Below, one piece after another: positions 24,601 through 36,600 of a DNA stretch of 64,000 nucleotides. Position numbers and translations under genes: made by a program. The first letter of the stretch is position 1. Each line of letters opens with the position of its first letter. The notes beneath the pieces are model-generated. The model saw nothing but the letters and a program-made list of their open reading frames with translations. It did not search any database and had not been told where the DNA came from. The DNA is taken from positions 1,488,001 through 1,552,000 of the forward strand of contig PUFA01000285.1 of NCBI GenBank assembly GCA_003508835.1. Direction: 5' to 3'. Source of the stretch: Eonycteris spelaea. Its lineage: Eukaryota; Chordata; Mammalia; Chiroptera; Pteropodidae.

Positions 24601-27600
24601 AGAGTCTGTGTATCTGAGTGTTTGCAGCTGTTCTTGTTGTGGCTTTAGGGCAGGGGTTCCCAACACCTGGGCTACAGACCAATACCAGTCCATGGCCTGT
24701 TACGAACTGGGCTGCACAGCAGGAGCTGAGAGTCAGGCGAGCGAGTAAAGTTTCATCTGTATTTGCAGCTGCTCCCCAGTGCTAGCATCACCACCTCAGC
24801 TCCACCTCAGATCATCAGTCATTAGATTCTCATAGGAGCACCGGCCCCTGGTACCAAAAAGGTTGGGGACCACTGCTTTAGGTGAATTCTACATTCCCAA
24901 GGCCAAATTGCGTCATACTCTGCCAGTGCTGCTGTCCTGACATCTCTGACTTTCTTCACCTACATCACTGTGCTAATGGCACCAGCTTCAGAAGTTTGTC
25001 CTAAGGATTGCCAGTAGGTGTGAAGTGACAAGCAAAGGGACTTCGATGCCAGTGGAGGTGTTTGGGCACAATTAGGAAGTAAATAGGGAGCTGAGGAGCA
25101 TTGCTGTGAACCCAGTAAGTAGGTACGCTTCATCAGTGTTGGTGGTCTGTGGCTGCTGAGGCTTGGATGAAAGGACTGTCCAAGACTTCAGCGGACGTAG
25201 GGACTGGAGAATGTTCTCTGCCTTCTTTATTCTTTTGCAGGTCTGTGACTTAGCCTTCCGGTGTACCCCAAACCCTCCTGCTGTACTGGCACAGCTTACC
25301 CACCACAGGTTACCTGGGGCAGACCCTAGGATGGCATGGATGGACCCGTGATAGTTGAGCCTGAGAGGACTTCCAGGTGGGAGGGGCTGGTTCTAGGCCC
25401 GCTCTGCCCCAGCTTCCTTTGTGACCTCCTGAGTCTCAGTGTTCTCATCTGACCCAAGGGAGTAAAAACACCCACCTCTCAGGCTGCTGTTGAGGGTGAG
25501 AAGCAATGAGACCTGTCAAGTCTAGGGATATGATAGGTGCCCAATCAGTGCTGAATTTGCACTTAAGCTATGTATTAGTGTTTTTACCACCAAGAATACC
25601 TTTTAGGTATTTCTCCCCCACTGACTCCATGTTTTGTAAGATTTTGTTTTGATACTAATGATAATAAAAAGAAGAATGGCATTTGTTAAGGAAAGATACC
25701 TCTGTAGTTTTGCCTGAGCAGAAGCATGGGGCCCATCAGTACCCCTGGGTGGGCTGGGGTGGCCTGGGTGATCTCACTGGCCCCACATGGAGACCTGTGG
25801 GAATGCATCCCACAAGCCCAAGTACCAGGAGGGCCCCGTTTCCCTTGGGCTCTGAGACGGTTGGGTGGCACTCAGGGAATATCCCTCTTCCGTCACAGCC
25901 ACTTGAAGCCTAGAACTTGGGCTCTACAGTATAGGGATCCTTACCTTTGGTGGCTCACCTTGTCAACTTAGGGCTCATTCTGCTATTTGGGGGCTCACCC
26001 TGCCCTCTGGGGGCTCGCCCTGCAGTCTGAGGACCCACCTAACTGGAGACCTTTGGGCCAGGGCATCCACGAATCCAACCTGTTTTGTGCCAGGCATTTT
26101 ATGTGCAGGATCTCATTTACCCCTCATGGTTACCCAGCAATGTGCATGTGTTTCTATCACTGAGTTTTATGAGTACACAGGCCTAGAGTAGGGGATTGAC
26201 TTAACTGAGGTCACTCAGGTCTGTCCTGGGAGCTTGGCTTACCGACCCCTGACCTGTGCTCATTCTCTTCTGGAGATCAATGTCACTGCACTCCCGAGAA
26301 TATCAAAAGAGAAAACTGAGGCTCAGAGAGGAGGTGTGGCTTATGCATGGTCACACAGTAAGTAGTTCAAGTGTCCTGATGCCAGAGCTTGTCCTTCCAC
26401 ACTTATTTTCTGTTGGCCTCTGCCAGAGTGGCTCGGGGGATGCTTTCATGGCTGCAGCTGAGATGTGGGGAGCTAGGATCTGGTGGCCCCAGGGGAAGCA
26501 CTGTCCTAGGAGCTGGGGGCCTGAATTTGAGTCCTGGCTTTGCTGCTGCCCTGGTGTGTGACCCTGGGCTTGTCCCCATGCCTCTGATCCAGTATCTTCA
26601 CTGGACAGTCTCCAAGGCACCATCCAGTTCTGAGCAGATGCTGCTGCTAGGAGCCCCTGGGAGGGGATGCCAGTGAGCCTGCCTGCCCCTTTAGATGGAG
26701 GAGGACACCGAGTCCCATGTCCACAGCAGCCCAGGACACAGGGTTTAAATAGGGCTTCTTCCTTTTTTACTATTTTAAATTACTTACATTTCAGTAGCTG
26801 GTACTGCATGTGGTTAGGAATCGTAAAGGTACAAAAAGGCAGTTTCTTGCTTCTCTGATATCCTCTGTGAAGAAACCGGTGTTTTTCCTCTGTCACAAAT
26901 TTTGCTCTGCCCCTTCTGTTCTAATGTGCCTGGGGCTTGACTCCTTATCACCACATAGAGAGCGCTTGCCCTGCTGTCCTACCGAAGGGTCCACTGGACT
27001 CTTGCCCCTTCTTCATTCTAGAGCTTTCCGTGGCTGCCTTATCTCCAAGTCAGTCTCAGCTTAAATCCCACCTCCAAGAGGACCCTGTGCCCTGCTTCCT
27101 TTCTCTTCAAGAGCTTTTAGCATGCTTGAAATTCTGTGTAAATGTTACGTACACTGGCTTTGTTTGTTAGTTCATTGTTTTGTGGCCAGATGTTTTTCTT
27201 AGGGCTGGATTAGATTGTAGGGGCTGGGTGTACATTGTGGGTTATGGAGTAGCATCTCTGGCCTCTACCCACTAGATGCCAGTAGCATCCCTCAAGTTGT
27301 GACAATCAGAATGTTCACAGACATTGTCGACATTGCCACATGTCTTTGGTTGGAGCATAGTCTGAGGAGTCTAGATCCCCTGTCTGCTCATTGCAGAAGG
27401 GTGGGTGCCATGAGGTGGGCAGGCACAGAATCCTCCCTATGTGCTTTGCAGATGAGAAAGGCTCTAAGAGGTGGAGAGGAGGGACAAGGAGGGTGCCAAG
27501 GGACAAGGAGGCCAGGACCTGGCCACCACACAGCTGGGAGGAAAGAGGGCAGGGCCAAGGGGTTGAGCATTCCCCAGGGCCCAGCCTATTGTTCACTGCA

Positions 27601-30600
27601 GGTAGGGTACAGATGGTGCCTGTGGCAGGTGTCAGGCCTGGCACGTATAGGCATTCAGTAAATGAGAGAGCCTTTCTCCTCTTCCAGGACTTTGGGAAAA
27701 GGGTGCTACAGCACTGGGGACATAGATAACTGGTGAAGAAAAAGTCCGTTCTTGCTCCTTGCCAATACTTGACTGCGGCAGCCCCTGAAAGCTCCATAGA
27801 GGCCTCTTTGAGGGAGAGATACCATGGGGCAGGGACTCTGGCCCCAGACAGGCATGGGCCTGATTGCTTGTCCTTAATGTTCCTGTTTAATGGCTCTGAG
27901 CCTCAGCAGTCCTCTCTGTGAACTAGGTGCTCTGACTACCTCACCCTGGTGGGGCTGGTGTGACAACTGCAGTAAGGGGAGGTGATGAATGTCAAATGAT
28001 GGTCATAGGCTTTGGCTTGTCAAAGCCAATAAACATTAGCTATCCAGATGAGTCTCCTGCCCACCTAAAAGCCTGCCCCTCCCCTTCTTGGAGCCTCCGT
28101 TTACATACCTGTTTAATGGGAGTTGGTTGGCCTAGTTGATCTCTCTCTAAGGGACTCCCACAGGATACAGGTGATCAGCTGAGTGGGGCAAAGGCTGGGA
28201 AGGGGCATGGGGAGCTTCCCGATATATGGCTTCCTACATCGCCACTGGTGATGTGTGGTGCTTTAACTGATGGACATGGACACTCGGGGCCCAGGACTTC
28301 TCCAGTGGAATCAGAAATCACGAGAAGCACTCTAAATACTCAAAAGTAGAGGGTAAGAATAATAAATTGGGAGTATTGCTTTTGCTGTTATCAGAAATCA
28401 TAGGATAGGACTGAAGGGACATAGTGTGGGGGCTCCCTTCGTGAGAGTGGAGGGCCTCGCAGGGTCTGTGGTGAGGGATTGTTCTACCCCAGCCCCTCGC
28501 TCCCCATGGTAGATCCTGAGAGAGAGTGGCACAGACCAGTCTATTACGAATCTCCCCAAAGCCCTGGGTGAGGAGTGGTAGCAGGGGTTAGGGAAGTCTC
28601 TTTCTCAGGGTCTCTGTTGATGTTTGGTCATTGGAGCCAAACAGACCTATCTTCATGTCTATTTTTTTACCAGACACTCAATGTATGACCTCTGTCAAGT
28701 CATCTCTCCTCTCTGAACCCCTTGGTACAACAGACACAAGAAAACACTTCCCTCATGGGGGTGCTGAGAGTATTAACAGAGTGGCCGTCTGGGGCTGAGG
28801 GCCTGGTGTTATCTTGGGTCCGTCAGGTTTCAAGATAGCTTTGTCTAATTTTCCATGTGTCAGCCTCTACTAAGGCATGGCACTGATAACCTCATTGTTT
28901 ATGCACCTGATAAACACTGAGAAATTGGTCCATTATCCCCATTTCACAGTTGAGGCCATGATGCCCACATAGGTTAAGTCACTTGCCTGAGGGCACACAG
29001 CTAGGGAGTCACTGAAATGCAATTTGAACTCAGGCTGCCTGGCTCTAGAGTAAGTGTTCATAAACATTTGCTAGCTGCTTCTCAGAGTGGTGACTTATGA
29101 GAAGTGACAGGGAAGAAGCCAGCTGGACAAAAGGAGAGCCAGTAACAAGGGGGCTTAGCTGGAGCAATTGGGAGAGCTTCTCTCAGTAGGTAAAAGGTGA
29201 GAATCATATACCATCTGGGACGAAGTTGCAGGGAAGGCCATTCTAAACAGAAGGCACAGAATGTGCAAAAGCATTGAGGTGGGAAAGAAGATAGCTTATT
29301 CAAGGAATAATGAGTGGGAGGAGATGAAGGCAAGGATGATGCAACAGTGGGAGTTGTGTGCGAGTCCGGGGCACTGCTCTTTTACTGTCTGTGAATCTCA
29401 GGTCAGTGCCTAAATTCCTTGTTCCTTGCCTGTGGCACTGTTGGGAGGCTAGTGCAGGCTGAGGACATAGAGATGCCTGGCTCTATGCCCTCCTGTGCTG
29501 GGGGCCCTGTAATCTGAGGCTAGCGGGCTTGTTGTGGTTTGCTGGTAGTGGCCTGTGAACCTCTGTTTGTTGTGGTGACAGTTGCTGCAGTAGGCCCATA
29601 CTTGGGTGGCCTTGGGCTGTCTGACTATCTGGGCCCAGTGCTGACATCCGTGGTAGACAGTGGTAGCAGCTAGCAGGCTGTGGCCTGTTTCTGGGCTGTC
29701 TCCTTGGTGGCCTCACCTATTTTCTCCCACAGCTGGCATGACTGTCCCACGGAGCCCATGTCACTCTAGACTCAGGTCTGGTGACTCTGAAAGGCAGGTG
29801 GGTGAGAAAGCCAGGACCACACTCCTCCCACTCACCCAGCCCATGTGCTCAAAGCAGCCTCTGTCTGTCTCCAGGCCCATGAGAAAGGCAGATGGGAGCG
29901 TACCTTCTCTGAGTGCCTTGGGCCTCCTCACATGGTCCTCACCCACCTGGCCTGGCTACAGTGTGGAAGTTCCCTTGACAGATGGGGAAACTGAGGCTTG
30001 GTGAGGGGGAACATCTAATGAACAGATCACAGGGAAGGAGGTGGGTGGTTTGCAGGCTAGAGCCAGGGGATGTGCAAATGAAGCCAGGAGCAGAGTAGTG
30101 TGGGAAGGGTTGTGGCTATGAGCCCCAGCAGAACCCCGAGTGTGTTAACTTTTCATATAAAATAGTTTACAAAAAGCATCAAGTCAAGAATAAAAGGTAC
30201 CCATAATTCTGTTTACTTAAGATGAAAATTTTTACCTCTGTGGAGAGGCTGATAATAACCATGGTGGCCATTTTTGGTCCATTGGAGCAGGGGTCCCTAA
30301 CCCCTGGGCTGCACAGGAGGTGAGTGGTGGGCTGGTGAGTGAAGCTTCATCTATACTTGGCGCCGCTCCCCAGCACTAGGACCACTGCCTCAGCTCCACC
30401 TCAGATCGTCAGGAATTAAATTCTCATAGGAGCACCGGTCCCTGGTGCCAAAAATGTTGGGGGCTGCTGAATTACAGGATCACATACAGTGTGCCGAGCT
30501 CTGTGCTGAGTGCCCCACAGATGAGACCTTGTTTTATCAGCCAGGCAGGTGGGCATTTCTTTGAGGCTCTGTTTTGCAGATTGGAAACCCGAAGTGCAGA

Positions 30601-33600
30601 GAGGAAGGTACTGTGCTGGGTCTCAGCTAGGGTACATAGCTGGACTTCCTTGGGCAGCCACATGCCGAATGCAGTGATAGCAACACCAGCCTGGCCAGCA
30701 GCCTCCACGGGCTTCTGGGCCTGTAACCCGGGGCCCATGTCCTTATGCCAGAGGTTGGTGTAGACCTAGTCTGATTCCGCGACAGCACAGGAGTGGCCTT
30801 GGGAATTGATGGCCCTGTATGCCTTGGCTTTTCTCTGTTTTCCTCTTGCTGTGTAGAATGTGCTGGGCCCCGGGAAACCTGGAAAAGCCTCTGGGCTCCT
30901 GGTCAGCATGAGATACCACAGTGATTCCTCTTGGGGTGTGTAGCAGGCCTATCCCTCCAGCCAAAGGAGAAGCTTCTTGAAGGAGGTGATGCTGTGAGCC
31001 ACTTGGTTTGGCTTCTTGGGGTCTCCAAGTCAACAAATCCAGGTGTGCTTTCCTGGCCAGACCCCTGACTAATTGTGCAGCAACTTCACCTCTGAGCCTC
31101 AGTTTCCCCAAGTAAAGTGAGGCTAAGATCTCTTCCCTTAGGGTTGAGGAACATCTGCCATGCGTGCTGGGCCATACGTGTGACTGACAGGCTACTGCTT
31201 TGATGGATGAAAGCTTTGGAGTGAGACTTACCCAGCCCCTGACAACCAGCCATGTTACCTCTTCTGTAAAATGGGATGAAGATTCCTCACATGGGAGGTT
31301 ATGATTAGGTGACTGGTGCATCCCAGTGCCAGGGGAGCCTATGGTGGATACCTGATGACTACAGCTGCTTCTGCTGCTGTAATTATTACTGTTTGTTGAA
31401 ACTGTTGTTTCCTGAGGCCTGCGGGTCAGGCCCTGGACAAGTGCAGTAGCTTTGATGCAGGCTGAGTGCTGTTCTAAGTGCTTTACTCAATAAAGCTACA
31501 AAATAGGTGCTGTTTTTATCCCTGTTGCAAGGATAAATATACTGAGGCTTAGAGAGGTGTGAGGAATTGCGTGAGGTCACCCAGCCTGTAAGGGTCAAAG
31601 GTAGGATTTGAACATGGGGCAGAGGGAGCCCATGCTTTTGGTCTGGCATTAGGGTGTCCCTGGGGTGGCTTCTGTGGAGAGGCTGCAGGTACCTGCTGTG
31701 CTCTGTTCACCCACCTCAGTGCAGATACTGGGACCCTATCCCTGCTGGGGCTGTTCTGTTTCCTGGAGGTTTATCTGTTCTGAGGACAGCCTGGACCGGA
31801 CTTCATATTCCTAGTGGCAGTAACAGCCACTTGACAGTGGTGCCAGGCAGCCTGCCTGCTGGGCCTGAGCGTTTGGGCCCCGCCATGCCAGGTTCACAGA
31901 TGAGGCCCTGAGGTTGCACAGTGAGGCATGACAGAAGTTGGATATGAACCCTGTTCAGAGGTGGCTTTGGGGCTGAGGTCTCCTAGTACTCCCTGCATCC
32001 CCATAGCAGGTGGTGGCAGAGCCTTGGGTGGTTCTTAGTTCTCTGGTGGCCAGAGAGTGTGTCAGCAGTGGTGGTGTGGGTTGGGTCGGGAGGGCAGAGC
32101 AGGTTGCTGGGCCATGCAAGGAAGCAGGAAAGACTCTTGCCGGAGCAGGGACGTGAGCTGCACCGCTTCTGCTGTGAGTGGTTTGGGGAGTCATGGTTGT
32201 GTCCCAGCTCTGCCATGTGCTCAGTGACCTGGGCAACTCCCTTTCTCTGGAAAATGAAACCCCTAAGAGCAGGAGCTGTGGACTCAATTGAGCCCATCTT
32301 GCTCCTTACTGATGGGCTCCCTGATGTCTCCAAATCTTATTTCCTCACTTTTCTGAGATGATGCTGTGCCTTCTTTAAAGGGTGGCCCTAACGAAAGCTC
32401 CCATGGCTGTGCCAGCCTCATCTGTGTCCAGCACTCCATCATACTGAGTCTTCTTTAGCACTGGCCACATGTTGAACACCTGGCCACATGCATCTAGGTC
32501 GAGAGGTGTGGAGCTCAGCCACACTGGGGCTCTGAAGGAGTGAGGGTAAGGAGGAATTGCCTCAGGACTCTAGCCCACCTGGTATCCTAAAAGGGGAGCC
32601 AGCTTCCAGGGATACCTTTGAAGGGAGCAGCAAAGGTAAGAACTATTGCGGTGGGAGAAAAATGGGCACCAGATTTCAGCCAGGGATTCCCCAGCCTGTG
32701 TCCTTCCAAGCCTCCCGGCCACCCCTGAGGTGGGCATTTGTGTTCTAAGGTTACAGATGTGAAAATTGAGGCTCAGAGGTGGTGTGGGCAGCAGAGCTGG
32801 GAACTGAAAGGAGCACTGTCTGCCTCAGGAACCCCCACCAAGGTTAGCATCACAATAGGGAGGGCGTCTGTATCATTTTGCTAAGGCTGCCGGAACAGTC
32901 TCACAAACCAGGAGACTTCACAGAAACTTACTGTCTTATTGTCTCTCCCTTTTAGGAAAATCTAAGAGGAAGAAGGATTTACGAATATCCTGTGTGTCTA
33001 AGCCACCTGTGCCCAACCCCACGTGAGTCTGCCTCAGTTTCTTCCCTGACTCAGCCTGTTGTGGCTTCCTCGAGGGGGCCCAGTGGAGCAAGTGGTGAGG
33101 GAGTGTGTCCTAGGCAATACCTCTAGTCATGGGGCTTACAGGCATCTTGCATTTGCTCTGTGCCCCTTCTTGCCCCATCTCGGAGATGGAAAATTGAGGC
33201 ACCTTGTGCCTGGCATAGCAGATGCTCAGTGGCTGAGCTGAGGTGCCTTGAGAAGCACTGTCTCCTGGGGATAGGACTTGCCCCGTGCCAGGCTGGTTTG
33301 CTCCTCCTCTCAGGGGAAGGATATAGGTGTCACTGAGGCTCACGAGGTTGTTTTCTTCTTATAGGCCACCCGGAACCTGGACTCCCGGACCTTCATCACC
33401 ATTGGAGATAGGGTAGGTGCTGGCTGCAGCCTGGGGCATGGCCTTCACGTCTCTCAGCCTTAGTGTCTTCATCTGACAGTGGGTCCTAGCTGACCCTGTA
33501 GGACCACTGGGAGGTGACTGTGGGTGTTGGACAGATCTAGGCTTTGGAGAGGAATTTTGCTTACAGGATCCTAACCGTGTGACCCTGGGCCTCCCACTCT

Positions 33601-36600
33601 CTAACCCTCTCATCTGGGATGGGGACATTGGCCTCCCTTGTGGGGCCTTGATGAGTTTCTTGACCTCAGAGTTTGGGTTGTGGGACCACCTGGGGGAATA
33701 ATGTGTGGAAAAGAAGACTACTGGCTGTACCCTTAGGACCAGAGTCTGGGAACCTGCATTTTACATGCACCTCTGATGGCTGGGCAGCAGGGACTGAGAA
33801 TTCTAGCTTAGGGACCAGGCTAAACCCACCAGGACATGCTGAGGGGCTCCAGACAGAGATTTACTCTGGAGGCCTCTTCTTAGCTGATAGCCCCTTAGGC
33901 TTATTTTTCATCCCTGACACTTGTCACTATTTGATGTCCAGTTCATCTACTCCTTCCTTTTTTGTCTGCCTCTCACATTAGAGAGCAAGAGAGAAAGTAG
34001 GAAGCCCAAGGCCACACTGCTCACTGTGTGGGCAAGACTTTTGTTTTGTTCTCTCTGTGTCCCCAGTGCCTAAAATAGGCGCTCAGTAAATACTGGTTGA
34101 ATGAATGATTCAGTCTACTCACCTGAGTAGGATGCGGGCAAGAGAGAAAGGCCATCTCTTAAGTTCCGTGTGCCTGCTGGGGCATTTCACAGGCCATCTT
34201 ATGTAAACCTCACAACAGCCTTTGAATAGTGGTGCTGTGTCTGTTTTACAGAGGGTAACGTGAAGCTCAGAGAGGTTAAGTGACTTGTCCTAGGTCACAT
34301 GGCCAGTTCTTAACTTTTGGCCACCAACTCTCTTTTCTGTCCCCCAAGAACTTTGAGGTGGAGGCTGATGACCTAGTGACCATCTCGGAACTGGGACGTG
34401 GAGCCTATGGGGTGGTAGAGAAGGTGCGGCATGCCCAAAGCGGCACCATCATGGCCGTAAAGGTAAGCAGGGTCCCATCTGCCAGGGAGCCCTGGGCCAG
34501 GGGATGCCTGGGAGGTGTGGGGGCTGAGACTGCCTGTGGGTGCCCCTCAGAGCTCCTGGCCCTTGTGTAAGCGATGGTAAAGTGCTTGTCCCCTGCCACA
34601 CGGCTCCTTAACTGTAGCCCTCTCACCTGCAGCGGATCCGGGCCACTGTCAACACACAGGAGCAGAAGCGTCTGCTCATGGACTTGGACGTCAACATGCG
34701 TACAGTCGACTGCTTCTATACCGTCACCTTTTACGGGGCCCTCTTCAGAGAGGTGCGGCCTTGCTGGGAGGGTGGGAGGTGGGTGCTAGGTTGGGGATTG
34801 TCCTGACCTTCTGTCTGCACATCTGCTCCCTTCCATTAGCCTCAGTTTCCTCATCTTTGAAATGAGGCCAGTAATTGTACCCACCTCACATAGTTGACAT
34901 GAAGATGAAATGATGTAGTCTAGAGCCTGGCACTCAAGGTTGTGTGACTACCTGCCTTACCAGCATCCTGGCCAGCAGGGTGGGCCTCCAAGCAGAGGCA
35001 GCCATGGAGGTGTTCAAGGATTCTATTCTGGGTCTACAGGAAGTACTGGATGCGGGGTGAGAGGAATCAGTGACATCAAGGGAGTGTGGCCTGTGGAGCT
35101 GGAGGGATGGGCTGTTGCTGGGTGGTGTAAAGGGATGGTGTGGAGTATGAACAGAGACCAGGAACCTGGGTTAAATGTGCTGGATTTGTGATGGTGATTC
35201 GCCACCTAGAGTTTAGGGCTGAGATCAGGGCTCCCCTCGCCTGGCCTCACTCTCTGAGCATTCACTAGGTCTCTAAACTTACTGATGTGGCAGACCCAGT
35301 GCCTCACTGGATCTGTGCATCTGATTGGCTAAGCACCCACTGCATTTCAGATTCAGGCTCTCTATCCCCTTGCCACTTAGGGGGACAGACACATACCCAG
35401 GAGTCTCACCACACATGAGGTCAGAGCTGACAGGGATGCCCAGGAGCCTGTGGGTGCCCCCAAGGAGGTGCTGTACCCAGCCTTCCCAGAAGGCTGTGCT
35501 GAAGGATACATAGGAGTTTGCTAGGGGACAGGGGCAGGGGAGGCAAGGCATTGCAGGTGGAGGAGAGAACCATCCACTAGGGTCGGAGCTGGGACAAGCT
35601 ATGTGTGTTGGGGGCCATAAGGGCTGAAGCAGGAGTTTCTACAGGGCTGGGTCATGGAGCTGAGCTGCAGCCAGCCTCTGAGAGTCCCCATTGGAGGGAC
35701 ACATCAGGTGTTTTAGTCACTTCTCTTTCAAAATTGCCATGGAATTAGGGATCAGTTGGAGAGACCAGAGGTGGCAGAGTTGGGGGAGACTAGTGTGTGG
35801 ACCCAGCAGTGTAGACAAGCCTAGAAGATGGAGAAGCAGGCAGGTTGAGAGATTCTGGGAGGCAGGGTGAGAGAAGCTGGGAACTCGATAAATCTCTGTG
35901 GGCTAAAGGACGGGAGATGTGTCTGCTGGAGGCCTGGCTGATGCTGGCACCAGGGCAGGCAGTTCAGTCACAGGTGCGGCCCTAGGCGGGCCTGGGCTAA
36001 CCTCTGGGCATCCACCCACAGGGAGATGTATGGATCTGCATGGAGCTCATGGACACATCCCTGGATAAGTTCTATCGGAAGGTGCTTGATAAAAACATGA
36101 CGATTCCAGAGGACATTCTTGGGGAGATTGCTGTGTCTGTAAGTGGCCTGGGTGGGGTGTGGAGTTCCAGATACACAGCCAGATGCACCAGCCCTTCCCC
36201 AGCAGGCACAAAGCCCAGTCTGATGGTGGTATTTTGGAGAGAGCTGGGTTCCACTATGGACCCGAACATGGGCTACTGCCCACCAGGGGCCCAACCCTGG
36301 ACGAGAGCCTTCTTGCTTGATCAAGACTTTGGAGCCTGGGGCTCTGGGAGACATACAGATTGGCAGCTTCTGGTTCTCTAGGCTCTTATATGCAACTTCC
36401 AAGCTTCCTAGACCATTTTACAAAAGGACTTAGTAGTTACAACTTCCTCATGCTGAAAGGGCTCTCAGTCAGCTCAAAGAGGTACAAGTTAAGTTGGGGG
36501 AAAGGTTAGCATCCAAAATGTTTGCCTTTTGAGATTGAACATTACTAGAGGAGGGCAGCAATCTTGGGCTTGAGCATCCCGGAAGCCAAAGCAAAAAAAA

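Larger units (their letters stand above)
18627..32955 (+). other. MAP2K3: MAP2K3 intron 1 (14.3 kb)
   Basis: GT-AG intron separating the promoter exon from the kinase exons. The first kilobase stays GC-rich; 19,470-19,670 keeps CpGs and A/G-rich runs outside the island and could be a regulatory element. The rest is unique DNA with MIR fragments (for example 20,800-20,920 -, 22,670-22,850 +, 24,430-24,590 +, 25,390-25,560 +, 28,850-29,060 -, 31,440-31,650 -), L2 pieces (26,960-27,170 +, 29,100-29,360 -) and two MER1-like elements. I see no alternative coding exon with convincing sites. Confidence 0.8.

Noticed and set aside
27315..27797. 160-codon - strand frame in intron 1
   Set aside because: No homology recognised and several equally long frames overlap on the + strand, typical of GC-rich noncoding DNA.
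30743..31321. 192-codon - strand frame in intron 1, the longest in the window
   Set aside because: Composition is ordinary intronic DNA, it shows no domain or signal, and it overlaps no conserved-looking block; taken as chance.
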